From Clostridia bacterium (lineage in GTDB: Bacteria > Bacillota > Clostridia > Oscillospirales > Acutalibacteraceae): 64,000 nucleotides of DNA. A program made the translations under genes and the position numbers. The DNA is taken from contig JAFSIV010000016.1 of the NCBI GenBank assembly GCA_017439585.1, forward strand, positions 38,648 to 102,647, read 5' to 3'. The notes beneath the pieces are model-generated. The model saw only the letters and a program-made list of their open reading frames with translations. It was not told where the DNA came from and did no database searches. Below, one piece after another: positions 37,385 through 45,834 of this stretch (positions are counted from its first letter, which is position 1; every line of letters begins with the position of its first letter).

Positions 37385-38617
37385 ATGAAAATACAATTTG
37401 TTTCCTATATTAAAGGAAATATCACGGGTAAATATGATTATACTTGTTCAACATTAAAAGCACCTAATACATTAGATACTTTTGATATTAATATATTTTC
37501 ATTGCAAAATGAAAATATATGGAAAACAAAAGATGATACCATATCATACTTGAACTGTACAAATGATTTTAATAGCATACGTGAAATGATTCTAAATTCT
37601 AATAAATCGGTTAATATTATCGCTCTTCCACAAAATTATTCCCACTATTATGATAAAAGTTTTTCAAGTGATAAGTATTATAAATATTATGAGTTAAAAG
37701 ATAATCTTAATAATTTAAAAATTATTTTGTCTTCTATTGTACCTAGTACTTATATTGGTAATTATAAACTGATTTACGAAAATTCGGAAACAAACTTAAA
37801 TGGGAAAAAATATTGCTCTGCGTTTAGTTTTAAAGAAACCTCAGGAGAAATAACTCGCTCAAATGGTGGAAATAGAGCAACTACAATCAGGGTTGGAAAT
37901 TTGGTTTTAACAACGTTAAATTTAAGTTCTCCGCAAACAACAATTGACGATTTTATCGATGGGATAGGTCTTGGTGATAAGGAGGTTGAAATTCCAGATT
38001 GGCTTAAAAATTTAGAGTGCTTTGATGATAAAATACAAAAACAATTAATTGATGATAATAACGAAAAAATCAAGTTGCTCGTAACCGAGATTAATTCATC
38101 TGAAGAGAAGTTAAAAAAGAATGAAAGATATAAGAGCATTTTAATAACAAACGGATATGATTTATCTTCTATAGTGTTTGAAATGCTTGAAAATTTGTTA
38201 AAATGCAATTTATCTGGTTTCACAGATGAAAATAAAGAAGATTTTTTAATAAAGAAAGAAAATGTTACTTTTATCGGCGAGATAAAAGGGATAACATCCA
38301 ATGTAAAATCAGAAAATGTGGCTCAAGTTGATAGACATTATTATTCATATTTGGATAAATTAAAAGAAGCGAATATTACAGAAAATGTAAAACAACTTTT
38401 AATTATAACTCCTTTTAGAAACAAACCTCTTTCTGAACGAGAAGCAGTAAATGAAGACCAAATTAATCTTGCAAAAAGGAATAATAGTTTAATAATTACA
38501 ACCGATGTTTTTTTAAAAACATTCGAGTTATTTGTGAGTGGTGAAATAAAAACGGAAAAAATTATCACTGCTTTCCAAAACGAAGTTGGCTTGTTTGATA
38601 TTGGTGTTTTAAAATAG
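37385..38617 (+). CDS. PD-(D/E)XK-nuclease-like protein, candidate defence effector
   Basis: The protein has 410 residues from ATG 37385, which has AAGGAAGG 7 bp upstream. The N-terminal 230 residues match nothing I recognise. A charged helical region then leads to a C-terminal restriction-endonuclease fold. A helix (GYDLSSIVFEMLENLL) precedes a strand pair ending in FIGEIKG, the (E)xK motif. Next come a QVDRHYYSYLDKL helix, strand QLLIITPF, an NLAKRNNSLIITTDVFLKTFELF ending, and a partial Asp site. This order is that of PD-(D/E)XK effector domains in anti-phage proteins. It sits at the left end of the element with its own promoter and terminator. Function is inferred. Confidence 0.65.
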   Translation: MKIQFVSYIKGNITGKYDYTCSTLKAPNTLDTFDINIFSLQNENIWKTKDDTISYLNCTNDFNSIREMILNSNKSVNIIALPQNYSHYYDKSFSSDKYYKYYELKDNLNNLKIILSSIVPSTYIGNYKLIYENSETNLNGKKYCSAFSFKETSGEITRSNGGNRATTIRVGNLVLTTLNLSSPQTTIDDFIDGIGLGDKEVEIPDWLKNLECFDDKIQKQLIDDNNEKIKLLVTEINSSEEKLKKNERYKSILITNGYDLSSIVFEMLENLLKCNLSGFTDENKEDFLIKKENVTFIGEIKGITSNVKSENVAQVDRHYYSYLDKLKEANITENVKQLLIITPFRNKPLSEREAVNEDQINLAKRNNSLIITTDVFLKTFELFVSGEIKTEKIITAFQNEVGLFDIGVLK

Positions 38618-38648
38618 ATTTGCGAGAGAAGATAACAATTAATGTCAG

Positions 38649-38675
38649 AAGGGTGTAACTATCTGTTACACCCTT
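38649..38675. terminator. Terminator between the nuclease-like gene and the resolvase operon
   Basis: AGGGTGTAAC/GTTACACCCT is a perfect 10-bp stem with loop TATCT. It lies between convergent genes, with T-rich sequence on the plus side. Confidence 0.8.
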
Positions 38676-38681
38676 TCAATT

Positions 38682-38789
38682 TTATTTAATCCTTATTCCT
38701 TTACTCGCAAGGAATACCACCGCACCAAGCAGTGCGCCTTCTGCAAATTTCGCCATAGGCACACTAAGCAAGGCAAGAAATGCCGACAT
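38682..38789 (-). CDS. Tiny hydrophobic peptide (35 residues)
   Basis: The frame reads MSAFLALLSVPMAKFAEGAL and ends in a hydrophobic stretch and basic tail (KGIRIK). A near-perfect GGAGGTGAT ribosome site sits 6 bp before the ATG. A single membrane helix is likely. It follows a second tiny frame (38806) by 16 bp, and both lie downstream of the resolvase on the same strand. The family is not recognised; membrane toxin-like or holin-like peptides are possible. Confidence 0.6.
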   Translation of the reverse strand: MSAFLALLSVPMAKFAEGALLGAVVFLASKGIRIK

Positions 38790-38805
38790 AATATCACCTC
38801 CAGTG

Positions 38806-38889
38806 TCAAGCGTATCGGGATTGTATTGCAAATTCGGTTACACATAGTACCGAGAATGTTGCAACAAACCCTAAAAATGCCCATTGCAT
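38806..38889 (-). CDS. Tiny hydrophobic peptide (27 residues)
   Basis: MQWAFLGFVATFSVLCVTEF followed by a short polar tail is a single likely membrane helix. Its GGAGGT ribosome site is made of the last codons of the resolvase gene (GAG GTC TAA), so translation is probably coupled to the resolvase. The stop precedes the next tiny gene by 16 bp. No homologue comes to mind. Confidence 0.55.
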   Translation of the reverse strand: MQWAFLGFVATFSVLCVTEFAIQSRYA

Positions 38890-38892
38890 AAT

Positions 38893-39441
38893 TTAGACCT
38901 CCTTTACTTTTCTATAAAATGTACTTGGTTTCATATCAAGTCTTTTCATTGCTTCTACTGCCGTTATATCACCGCCTTTCCATAATGTTACTATTTCATT
39001 AAAACGTGGGTGTTCAATAGGCTTTCTGCCTTTGTAAACACCGTTTTGCTTGGCTACGGCGATACCCTCCTTTTGCCTTTGCAGTATGTATTCGCGTTCA
39101 AGCTCGGCAACTGCACCGAACACTGTCAGCATAAATTTGCCTGTGGGTGTTGTGGTATCAATAGCTTCTTTTTTAGAAATGAATTCGACCTGCTTTGCAG
39201 TTAGTTGTTCGACTAATAGGAGCAGGTCTTTTGTATTGCGGGCAAATCGGCTTATTGATTCAACTATTACAACATCGCCCTCTCTGACATAGTTCATCAT
39301 TCGTTTGAGCTCGGGGCGGTCGGTGTTTTTACCGCTCATTCGGTCGATATATACTTGTTCTACCTGTAGCTCCTGCATCAGAACCTCTTGCCTTGCAGTA
39401 TTTTGGTCTGTGGTGCTAATACGAATATAACCTATCTTCAA
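38893..39441 (-). CDS. Serine resolvase/invertase (Tn3-resolvase family)
   Basis: This 182-residue recombinase has catalytic S9 in YIRIST, a second motif in VESISRFARN, and the E helix AELEREYILQRQKEGI. A C-terminal HTH (AVEAMKRLDMKPSTFYRKV) completes the TnpR/Hin layout. Translation starts at TTG with GAGGTGAG upstream. A repeat cluster just upstream (39457-39555) resembles a res site. It probably resolves multimers of the element or its circular form. The large recombinase at 46486 is the better candidate for integration. Confidence 0.9.
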   Translation of the reverse strand: MKIGYIRISTTDQNTARQEVLMQELQVEQVYIDRMSGKNTDRPELKRMMNYVREGDVVIVESISRFARNTKDLLLLVEQLTAKQVEFISKKEAIDTTTPTGKFMLTVFGAVAELEREYILQRQKEGIAVAKQNGVYKGRKPIEHPRFNEIVTLWKGGDITAVEAMKRLDMKPSTFYRKVKEV

Positions 39442-39456
39442 AATCTCACCTCAATT

Positions 39457-39555
39457 CTCAATAGGGTGTTATTTCTTTTTGGCATATCCCAAAAGCCATA
39501 AACCAACCCTGTTGACATACTGTGTCGGTGTGTCAATAGAGTGTACCCTAATGAC
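39457..39555. promoter_or_regulatory. Candidate res site for the resolvase
   Basis: Three related half-sites are seen: CTCAATAGGGTG (39457-39468), the dyad GTCAATAGAGTG/TACCCTAATGAC (39532-39555, 9 of 12 matched), and TTGACA...TGTCAA (39512-39536). Clustered dyads directly upstream of a resolvase gene are the usual arrangement of res subsites. Confidence 0.5.
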
Positions 39556-39558
39556 ATA

Positions 39559-40494
39559 CTAATACACACCGCAATAAAGCATTTCTTCAATATCATCCGT
39601 TGTATAACCCTCGTCCAAAAGCATATCAACCATATCATCCGTGTAACCGTAAAAAGAAGCGTGGGATTTTAGTTGACGGATATACTCTTGCTGACAAGGG
39701 GATTTCGTTTTGTGTTCGGTAGATATTGAAATATGCCTATAAGGAAAATGCGAATAATAACTTATAGCAGATAATAGGCTCGTATCAAATTCAGACTTTT
39801 CCATTCTGCCGTGGCGGTCAATCCTTAAAATATCACCCGCTTCAAGCTCTATCTTCTTTGGTTTGCCAAAACGGTATGGTATTCGCCACAATGCCTTTTT
39901 AAGTATTTCTTCGGTAGAAGCGTAGATAAAAATTCCCACCTCTTGAAAATGGTATATACACATAGGATTATCACCCTTGACAAAATACAGATTATTGTCA
40001 TTATCCATAACCGTAATTGTAAACGAGCCTGACAAACGCTCTGCCATATATCCAAGGCTTGTAAAGTCAAGACTTTTCTGTTTTTCAATTAACTGCACTG
40101 CAATATAACTGTCCGTTTCAATTATTGTTTCGGGCAGTTTTTCTGTTTTACGGAGAGTTATATCGTTATACAATACTCCGTTATGAGCCAATGCAAATTC
40201 GGTATTGCCAATCTCACAGTAAAATGGGTGATTGTTAAAATTGTATTTTTCGTTTCCCTGTGTAGTCATACGGGTGTGTCCCATAATCAAATTGACATTA
40301 GGGATATTAAATCTCATTTTGTGTGCTGCAAGAGGTCGCTTATAAACGCTCAAATGCCCATTATGGTTATAGGCGATACCCGTTGCATCCGTTCCTCTTG
40401 CTTCACAAGCAACCGAAAGCAAGGATATAATTTTATTCTTCTGCTTTGCGTTAAAGCGGCTTTTATAATCAAGCATTCCAAATAAGCAACACAT
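39559..40494 (-). CDS. Class II glutamine amidotransferase domain protein
   Basis: This 311-residue protein begins MCCLFGM, so after Met removal Cys2 is the N-terminal nucleophile of the GATase II (Ntn) fold. Further family segments are GTDATGIAY, IMGHTRMTTQGN, ALAHNGVLYN and ETDSYIAVQLIE. It would hydrolyse glutamine and pass ammonia to a partner. The start overlaps the amidoligase stop by one base (TAATG), making the amidoligase the obvious partner. The C-terminal 60 residues are extra. Confidence 0.87.
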   Translation of the reverse strand: MCCLFGMLDYKSRFNAKQKNKIISLLSVACEARGTDATGIAYNHNGHLSVYKRPLAAHKMRFNIPNVNLIMGHTRMTTQGNEKYNFNNHPFYCEIGNTEFALAHNGVLYNDITLRKTEKLPETIIETDSYIAVQLIEKQKSLDFTSLGYMAERLSGSFTITVMDNDNNLYFVKGDNPMCIYHFQEVGIFIYASTEEILKKALWRIPYRFGKPKKIELEAGDILRIDRHGRMEKSEFDTSLLSAISYYSHFPYRHISISTEHKTKSPCQQEYIRQLKSHASFYGYTDDMVDMLLDEGYTTDDIEEMLYCGVY

Positions 40495-41600
40495 TACACA
40501 TCCTCCTCACAGTCCACAGGCTCGTTTATGTATATACGGCGCTCTTTAAGATACTGCACAAGCTCAGGCTCGTTGCAACCCGACACAAAGGTCGTCCAAG
40601 ACATTGACTTGATTTCTTCATCCGTCAATGAAAAAGCCACATCACAGACCTTGTTTACAAGCTGTAATGTGGCAATTATGGTGTTGTATTTTAATGTGCC
40701 TCTAAACATCCTAAACTCAATCGTATCGGTGTTTTGAAGATTGATACAGGAATATCTGCCGTTATTCGCACCGCCTTTTGCGTGGTCGAGTATGTCCATT
40801 GGTTTTTCCTTATATCCGTACCGAGCCGCCCAACGCTCTAACTGATGATTTGTACGGCGGGAAAATTTAAGCAGCTCCTCCCAATGCTTTTCAAAGAAAT
40901 ACAGTATTCGGGCAATGGTTGCCTCCTGTTCCACTATAGTATCGCCCAAGGATTTACGGTTTACGTGGATATGTAAACCACAGGTTTCTGCCTGATGTGA
41001 AGTATAACCCAAACTGCGAACTTTCCTTAATACCGACTCCCACGGCATTTCGTTCTTGTGATAGTCCAATGTCATAGGGTGGGAAACAATTTCAAAACCA
41101 TCATCAAGTGAACCGTCGTGTTTACAGTAAATATGGCATTTATCCCTATTACCGATATTCATTACCGCCTCGGCATATTCATCACACTCTCCCGCTTCAT
41201 CAACCTCTAATTCCATACCGAAATAACGCTCACTTTCGCCATAGAAAATGGGAGCGGGTTTAAAATAATAATCTCTGATATTTTTGGTACTGCAATATGT
41301 GTTATAGCAGTCTTGACAGTACGGTGTATCATCCTCGTCATTTTCATAATAGGCATCTTCACTCCGTATGATACGGTCACAGCGACTACAGGTGGTGTAG
41401 TTGTTATCGTAACAGCTTTCACATAGTGGCATACTGTCACTACCAAAATTGTCAACCTTCCATATCCGTCTGTCGCAACAGGAACAAACGGTTGTTTCTG
41501 TTCCAAGGCAACTTGAACATAAATATTTGCCGTCAAATTCTGTTAGTTGGTCTGCGGGGTACGGCTCACCGCAGATACTGCATCTTTTAGGTTCTTTCAT
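40494..41600 (-). CDS. Zinc-ribbon amidoligase-family protein
   Basis: This is a 368-residue protein. The N-terminal 115 residues hold four to five CxxC-type knuckles (from C7/C10 to PYCQDCY). The catalytic region follows, with RYFGMELEVD near 126, KHDGSLDDGFEIVSHPMT near 160 and CGLHIHVNRKSLG near 208, ending with DTIEFRMFRGT near 300. These are signatures of the glutamine-synthetase-like amidoligases, predicted to form amide bonds on peptides or proteins. GGAGG lies 9 bp before the ATG. It is coupled to the amidotransferase gene. Confidence 0.82.
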   Translation of the reverse strand: MKEPKRCSICGEPYPADQLTEFDGKYLCSSCLGTETTVCSCCDRRIWKVDNFGSDSMPLCESCYDNNYTTCSRCDRIIRSEDAYYENDEDDTPYCQDCYNTYCSTKNIRDYYFKPAPIFYGESERYFGMELEVDEAGECDEYAEAVMNIGNRDKCHIYCKHDGSLDDGFEIVSHPMTLDYHKNEMPWESVLRKVRSLGYTSHQAETCGLHIHVNRKSLGDTIVEQEATIARILYFFEKHWEELLKFSRRTNHQLERWAARYGYKEKPMDILDHAKGGANNGRYSCINLQNTDTIEFRMFRGTLKYNTIIATLQLVNKVCDVAFSLTDEEIKSMSWTTFVSGCNEPELVQYLKERRIYINEPVDCEEDV

Positions 41601-42009
41601 TTACATTACCTCCATAAATTAAAATGCCCGAAGCGGTTTTATGCTTCGGGTTTCATAGAGATAATATACAGTTTAAAAATATCGCTAATTCATTTTTAAG
41701 CAGTTCGACAAAACTTGCCTTTACTCTTGAATTTTACCATTATTTATGATAAACTTTATTTGCTACACTTAATTAGATAAAAAGTATAAGGGGAATTTTG
41801 TATCTTTTTTTACCAAGGGGTTATTATACCTTTTTTCTGTATACTATCTTTAATTTCGGTAAAACCGCAAATTCCACAGGTAGTATGCAGGATACATATC
41901 CCTTTTATCTGATTTTGTGTAGCGACAAACGGAGTTTGCGATTTTCGGTGCGCTGACTTCGGTTGGCGCACTTTTTATTTTTTTATATCAACTTTTAGAG
42001 GTGCATAAA
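41601..42009. other. Intergenic region with two hairpins and a dispersed repeat
   Basis: No gene is seen in this 400-bp divergent region. CCCGAAGC/GCTTCGGG (41627-41650) forms a hairpin in the leader of the amidoligase operon. A GATTTTGTGTAGCGACAAAC repeat starting near 41921 also occurs near 9345. It is followed by GTGCGC/GCGCAC (41948-41971) with a long T tract, which looks like a terminator just before the next plus-strand gene. Confidence 0.55.
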
Positions 42010-44739
42010 ATGAATTTAACTCTTGGAAATTTAACTCTTGAAATCAATGAAAATTTTATACTATATAATGAGTACAAAAAACATTTTATAACTGTGGGTA
42101 TAAATACAGCAAAAAAGTTTTACAAACAATATTTCGATTGCGAAGACATTGAATCCGCTTTACAAAATATGATTAAAATCAATATCGAGGGAGAACAAAG
42201 TCTTATAGATTATTCTTGTAAAATATTATTTAAACACGGTGTGTATGATATTTCTCCCCAACTTTTTGAAGATAAATATTCTGAAAAATACTTTGATATT
42301 GTAAAAAACAAAAATTTGTCCCCAATATGGGATACACTCGAAGAAATAACCAATTATCAAGAAGAATTACAGGATAATCTCGAACTGAGAAAAGCATCCC
42401 GTGGTCACTGGGAAGGTGGAGGTTTTGGAGTAGGCGGTGCTATTAAGGGTGCAATAACTGCTTCTGCTATGAACGCAGTGGGTGGAATTTTCCACGGAAT
42501 AGGTGACTCTATACGTAGTGCTTCAAACAATTCAAAAATCAACAGATTAAAGGAAGATATATACAAAGATACAGAAACAGTCAATAGATTGTGTTATGCC
42601 ATTTTTCAAAATTGTTCTAATGTATTCTATGGGTTAATAGATGAATTAACAAGTCATAATATTATATCCGATATAGAATTCAAAACACAGGAAGCAATTG
42701 CGATGAACGAAAACGCAATCAAATATGCGCCGAATGAGCAAGTCAAACAAGAACTTCTTATTCGTTCTATCTTTATGTCACCATACACAAGTTCGTTATA
42801 TGATACCCTCAATAATGAATATCCTTCTATCGAAGGTCTCAAAGAGTTTAAATCTTATTTTGCTGTTGATAAAATTAGAGCTTTTCAAAAATTTTTATCC
42901 CTAAATGCAAAACTTAAAACAATAGAAAAGTTATCTGACTATAATTTCTCATATTGTTGGGATAAACTAATCGCTTATATAAACTTATGGATTACAGACA
43001 AATATCAAGCAAAAGAGCAGATTGATAATTTAATTAATCTTATTCTAAACAAATATTCTACTACAGTTGATATGATTGACAAAGGTATTGATTATGCCTC
43101 AAAAAACGTACCGCAAGATTTGCCTGAAACACAAAAAGTTTTCATTCAAAATATAATAAAAAAGATTTCAGACAAAAAAACAGATATAATAAATCAAAAA
43201 GAATACAACTCTCTTTGCGACTTACCTGATACCACTTCTGATGATATACTCTATAAAATAGAAAAAATTTTAGAGCATTGCGACAATAAAAACCGTGACG
43301 AAACAACAAAAATCAACTTGCTATTTTTAAAACTTGCCAACAAAGGATTACCTTATAGTAACTTAAAAGAAGCAATTAAAAAACTTGGTAAGTTCCACTC
43401 AAATAACTATCAACTTCTTCCTACAGTGCTATCTGCCTTTGATATAAGATTAAAATTGACATATTATGAAGAACAATGTCAACATTTTTCTATCTATACT
43501 TTTTCTCCCGTTATAGTTGATACTATAAAAGAAGCACGAAAGGGTAATGCCGTATGTCAGCAATGGTTAAATCAGTTGATTAGCAATGATGGGCTTATCC
43601 GTGTATTGAACAAATCTATATTGGGGTACAATACTAAAGAAAAGCAAAGAGCAAACGATATTTGTGACTTTTTAACTTCTGTTGTAACATATCTTTTTGA
43701 CAATCCAGAAAAACATACTTTTGATTTGTTTATGAGATTAAAAATTAACAGTATTTATTCTGATAATATTCAAGAATATATGGATGCTATCAAAATATTT
43801 TCAGAAGACACTTTATGCGTCGTTGGTATGTATGAATATGGATATTTAGTATATAAACACTCTAACAAATATGAGGGCATAAATATAATTAAGAAAGCTG
43901 CCGAGTTAGGATATAGAAAAGCTATTGATTTTATGTACGAATACCATAAGAGTATAAACCAAAATTCAAAAGAAATCTTATTTTACGAAATTATTTCCGC
44001 AGGATTATCAGAGTACAAGGAAATGTATGCATTAAATAGTGAAGATATAGATGAAGATTCTTTAACAACCTTAAGCAAAATAAAAGAACTTATAAACATT
44101 GAATATTCGCCTGTATTAAATGGTGATAAAACATTTTCCGAATTTTTATATTCTGCTTGGAAAGATTTTAGTGACTCTCCAAAATTGTATCATCATTATG
44201 AAAACATCGGCTATGCAGCAGGAGACGTTGCAGACAAGATGATACTTAAAACTGTCAAATTGTTTTTGGGCTCTAAAATTAACGAAAAAGCATTTTTTTC
44301 AGTATCAACAAAAGACAGTGAAGATGCAATAATATTAACAGATAAAAGTTTACGATGGAAAAATGGCGAAGACGTACATTATAAACCATATACAATCGAT
44401 GTAGATAAAGATTTAGTAGGCTTATTTAGAAAAATAAATATGGAGGAGTGTGTACTATATCATTTGTATGTAACTACATATTATTCTTGCAAAGCTTATT
44501 CAGCAAACCTACCCATTGATGTATTAGAAAAAATGGCTTTTTGCGGAAACCCTTTAGCGATTTGCAATTTATTATCCAATAATAAATATAGTTTAAGTGA
44601 TGATAAAAAAGATTTTTGGATTGAACTTAAAAAGAAGTGGGAAGCACAAGGAAAGTATTTTGCAGTATGTCCTAATTGTCACGAGGTTAGAACTAAGGAA
44701 GATATGTTCTGCCCCGAATGTGGCGCTAAAATATATTAA
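42010..44739 (+). CDS. Large glycine-zipper protein with Sel1-like repeats and C-terminal zinc ribbon
   Basis: The protein has 909 residues from ATG 42010, which has AGAGGTG 7 bp upstream. Near residues 130-165 a Gly/Ala-rich stretch (GGGFGVGGAIKGAITAS...) could insert into a membrane. Long helical regions follow, including a Sel1-like unit (VVGMYEYGYLV...IIKKAAELGYRKAIDFM) near 615-660. The C-terminus is a zinc ribbon, CPNC...CPECGAKIY. I do not recognise a family with known function. The next gene also has a zinc ribbon plus a TM2 domain, so the two may form one membrane system. Confidence 0.7.
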   Translation: MNLTLGNLTLEINENFILYNEYKKHFITVGINTAKKFYKQYFDCEDIESALQNMIKINIEGEQSLIDYSCKILFKHGVYDISPQLFEDKYSEKYFDIVKNKNLSPIWDTLEEITNYQEELQDNLELRKASRGHWEGGGFGVGGAIKGAITASAMNAVGGIFHGIGDSIRSASNNSKINRLKEDIYKDTETVNRLCYAIFQNCSNVFYGLIDELTSHNIISDIEFKTQEAIAMNENAIKYAPNEQVKQELLIRSIFMSPYTSSLYDTLNNEYPSIEGLKEFKSYFAVDKIRAFQKFLSLNAKLKTIEKLSDYNFSYCWDKLIAYINLWITDKYQAKEQIDNLINLILNKYSTTVDMIDKGIDYASKNVPQDLPETQKVFIQNIIKKISDKKTDIINQKEYNSLCDLPDTTSDDILYKIEKILEHCDNKNRDETTKINLLFLKLANKGLPYSNLKEAIKKLGKFHSNNYQLLPTVLSAFDIRLKLTYYEEQCQHFSIYTFSPVIVDTIKEARKGNAVCQQWLNQLISNDGLIRVLNKSILGYNTKEKQRANDICDFLTSVVTYLFDNPEKHTFDLFMRLKINSIYSDNIQEYMDAIKIFSEDTLCVVGMYEYGYLVYKHSNKYEGINIIKKAAELGYRKAIDFMYEYHKSINQNSKEILFYEIISAGLSEYKEMYALNSEDIDEDSLTTLSKIKELINIEYSPVLNGDKTFSEFLYSAWKDFSDSPKLYHHYENIGYAAGDVADKMILKTVKLFLGSKINEKAFFSVSTKDSEDAIILTDKSLRWKNGEDVHYKPYTIDVDKDLVGLFRKINMEECVLYHLYVTTYYSCKAYSANLPIDVLEKMAFCGNPLAICNLLSNNKYSLSDDKKDFWIELKKKWEAQGKYFAVCPNCHEVRTKEDMFCPECGAKIY

Positions 44740-44755
44740 AGTGAGGAAATGAAAA

Positions 44756-45313
44756 ATGATTTGTAAAAAATGCGGAGCGGAAATTAAAAGCACATTAAAA
44801 TTCTGCAATAAATGTGGAACGAAAGTAGTGCTGGACGAACCTAAAACACCAGATATTAAACCTCAATCTACACCCATCAACAATTCCACACCTCCGACCG
44901 TTGTAAATGAACCAAAAGCAGAAAGTGTTGCAAAACCAGAAGCAGTAGAAGTTCAAAGTAATGTTTCTGCAACTATCATTCCCGCTAACACAGTTCAAGT
45001 TCAACAACCCACTATACAACAAGCAGTAGTACCAACAGTAACTGAGGAAAAACCTATCCAAACCAAACCACCTAAACCCGAGAAGCCTATAGTTCCTCTA
45101 AAACCAAAAAACAAAACGGTTGCAGGTTTATTAGCAATCTTTTTAGGCTTCTTTGGAATACATTGGTTTTATCTTGGAAAACCCATTCGTGCTATAATCT
45201 ATTTAGCGGTTTATATCTTCTGCCCGTTTATATGGTTACTCTATATTGTTGAGGGTATATACTTCCTTTGTGCAAAACAAGAAAGCTTCGACAAATATAG
45301 AAGTAAGTGGTAA
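44756..45313 (+). CDS. Zinc-ribbon TM2-domain protein
   Basis: This is a 185-residue protein. It has an N-terminal zinc ribbon (CKKCG...CNKCG, residues 3-22) and a Pro/Val/Gln-rich linker to about residue 115. A TM2 domain follows, AGLLAIFLGFFGIHWFYLGK with a second helix and the FYLG.P turn, ending near residue 178. TM2 proteins are small two-helix membrane proteins of unclear role. The gene starts 16 bp after the zinc-ribbon protein gene and is probably cotranslated with it. Confidence 0.82.
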   Translation: MICKKCGAEIKSTLKFCNKCGTKVVLDEPKTPDIKPQSTPINNSTPPTVVNEPKAESVAKPEAVEVQSNVSATIIPANTVQVQQPTIQQAVVPTVTEEKPIQTKPPKPEKPIVPLKPKNKTVAGLLAIFLGFFGIHWFYLGKPIRAIIYLAVYIFCPFIWLLYIVEGIYFLCAKQESFDKYRSKW

Positions 45314-45397
45314 TTGCTTTGCCAACAAATTTGCCTACAAAAGCAAAAATGAACACTAAAAAAATTACTTAACACCAAGAAGGAATACATAACAAGA

Positions 45398-45441
45398 AAA
45401 CCCCGATAAACCCTGTAAATATCAGGGATTATCGGGGTTTA
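45398..45441 (+). terminator. Terminator after the TM2 gene
   Basis: A long hairpin has outer stem AAACCCCGATAA/TTATCGGGGTTT and inner stem CCCTG/CAGGG. It lies 85 bp after the stop; the remaining bases up to 45569 hold no gene. Confidence 0.85.
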
Positions 45442-45568
45442 TTCGTTACATAGTGGGAATACTCAAAAATCAATGTTTCGTACTCCTAATCGGTGGATAT
45501 ATCATCCGCCAAGTTAAAGTAATATAAGCAAACATCATAATAAATAAAAATATATAAGGAGTTTAATT

Positions 45569-45757
45569 ATGATGCTTGAAGATTATCCAGATATATTAAC
45601 TGTAGACGAGGCTTGTGAAGCGTTAAGAATTGGCTATAATGCAATATATGGACTATTAAACAGTGGCAAGTTAAAGGCATACCGCAATGGTAGAACTTGG
45701 CGAATACCGAAATTAGCGTTAAAAGATTATATATTAGAAAACTGTAAACTCAAATAA
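45569..45757 (+). CDS. Excisionase-family DNA-binding protein
   Basis: This 62-residue MerR-like winged helix carries LTVDEACEALRIGYNAIYGLLNSGKLKAYRNGRTWRIPK. This is the pattern of helix-turn-helix excisionase (xis/DNA_bind) proteins of integrative elements. AAGGAG precedes a double ATG at 45569/45572. It would act as a directionality factor for the serine recombinase at 46486 or as a regulator of mobility genes. Confidence 0.82.
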   Translation: MMLEDYPDILTVDEACEALRIGYNAIYGLLNSGKLKAYRNGRTWRIPKLALKDYILENCKLK

Positions 45758-45765
45758 AAAGGATA

Positions 45766-45800
45766 ATCCGTAGTGCTATCAGCACTACGGATAAGTTTTG
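45766..45800 (+). terminator. Terminator of the excisionase-like gene
   Basis: ATCCGTAGTGCT/AGCACTACGGAT is a perfect 12-bp stem with a 3-nt loop, followed by AAGTTTTG. Confidence 0.8.
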
Positions 45801-45834
45801 TTCTAACCGATGAAGAAAGCGAATTACACAAAGT

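Noticed and set aside
38693-38884. 63-codon minus-strand open frame
   Set aside because: It overlaps two tiny frames that each have a strong GGAGGT site; this one has no site and a Cys/Arg-rich sequence.
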